A DNA stretch of 5,969 nucleotides, from contig DJTQ01000198.1 of NCBI GenBank assembly GCA_002439285.1, forward strand, positions 1 through 5,969, given 5' to 3'. The DNA is from Paenibacillaceae bacterium UBA6304 (lineage in GTDB: Bacteria; Bacillota; Bacilli; Paenibacillales; Paenibacillaceae). A program made the translations under genes and the position numbers. Shown here piece by piece: positions 5,940 to 5,969 of the stretch (position 1 is its first letter; every line of letters starts with the position of its first letter). The notes beneath the pieces were generated by a model. The model did no database searches. It saw only the letters and a program-made list of their open reading frames with translations, and was not told the origin of the DNA.

Positions 5940-5969
5940 ATGGACTTTGGACTTATTCTATTAACGATC
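5940..5969 (+). CDS. mraY: Start of probable phospho-MurNAc-pentapeptide transferase (MraY), truncated by window end
   Basis: Only ten codons are visible: ATG then MDFGLILLTI. They are hydrophobic, as expected for the first transmembrane helix of MraY, which transfers phospho-MurNAc-pentapeptide to undecaprenyl phosphate to make lipid I in the cytoplasmic membrane. The identification rests mainly on position. mraY follows murF in clusters of this layout, here after a 24-base gap with a strong ribosome binding site. Ten residues cannot prove the family, and another membrane protein remains possible. Confidence 0.7.
   Translation, partial: MDFGLILLTI

Overview
The window is a stretch of a division and cell-wall (dcw) cluster from an endospore-forming Firmicute, most likely a Paenibacillaceae-type member of the Bacillales. 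This rests on three things: a division PBP followed directly by a SpoVD-type sporulation PBP, a MurE with the DNPR motif of meso-diaminopimelate-type peptidoglycan, and very purine-rich, Bacillus-like ribosome binding sites. The genus is inferred from protein style and gene order only.

Layout: all genes are on the + strand. (1) 1-917 is the 3' part of a pbpB/ftsI-type PBP gene: end of the transpeptidase domain, two PASTA repeats and an acidic tail. (2) 918-995 is a short intergenic region that is unusually structured. It holds a candidate sigma-E promoter and a long interrupted inverted repeat whose 3' arm contains the spoVD Shine-Dalgarno. (3) 996-2954 is complete spoVD. (4) 2955-3027 is a plain gap with the murE ribosome binding site. 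(5) 3028-4518 is complete murE. (6) 4515-5915 is complete murF, starting with GTG inside the murE stop. (7) 5940-5969 holds the first ten codons of a gene that by position is mraY, behind a very strong Shine-Dalgarno. No tRNA, rRNA, mobile element, CRISPR array or convincing intrinsic terminator was seen, so readthrough of the whole stretch is likely.

The genes form one pathway. MurE adds meso-DAP to UDP-MurNAc-dipeptide and MurF adds D-Ala-D-Ala. MraY moves the resulting MurNAc-pentapeptide onto the lipid carrier. The two class B PBPs cross-link the finished units, one at the division septum (PbpB) and one in the spore cortex (SpoVD). The enzymes are conserved and ordinary.

The most interesting signal is regulatory. 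A transcript reading through from pbpB can fold 928-987 into a hairpin that covers the spoVD ribosome binding site. A transcript from the candidate sigma-E promoter would start inside the 3' arm and leave that site open. This could keep spoVD untranslated during growth and switch it on in the mother cell. It is a hypothesis from sequence alone. A second point is that SpoVD keeps the cysteine pair C332/C351, at the same residue numbers as the redox-controlled pair known in Bacillus subtilis SpoVD.
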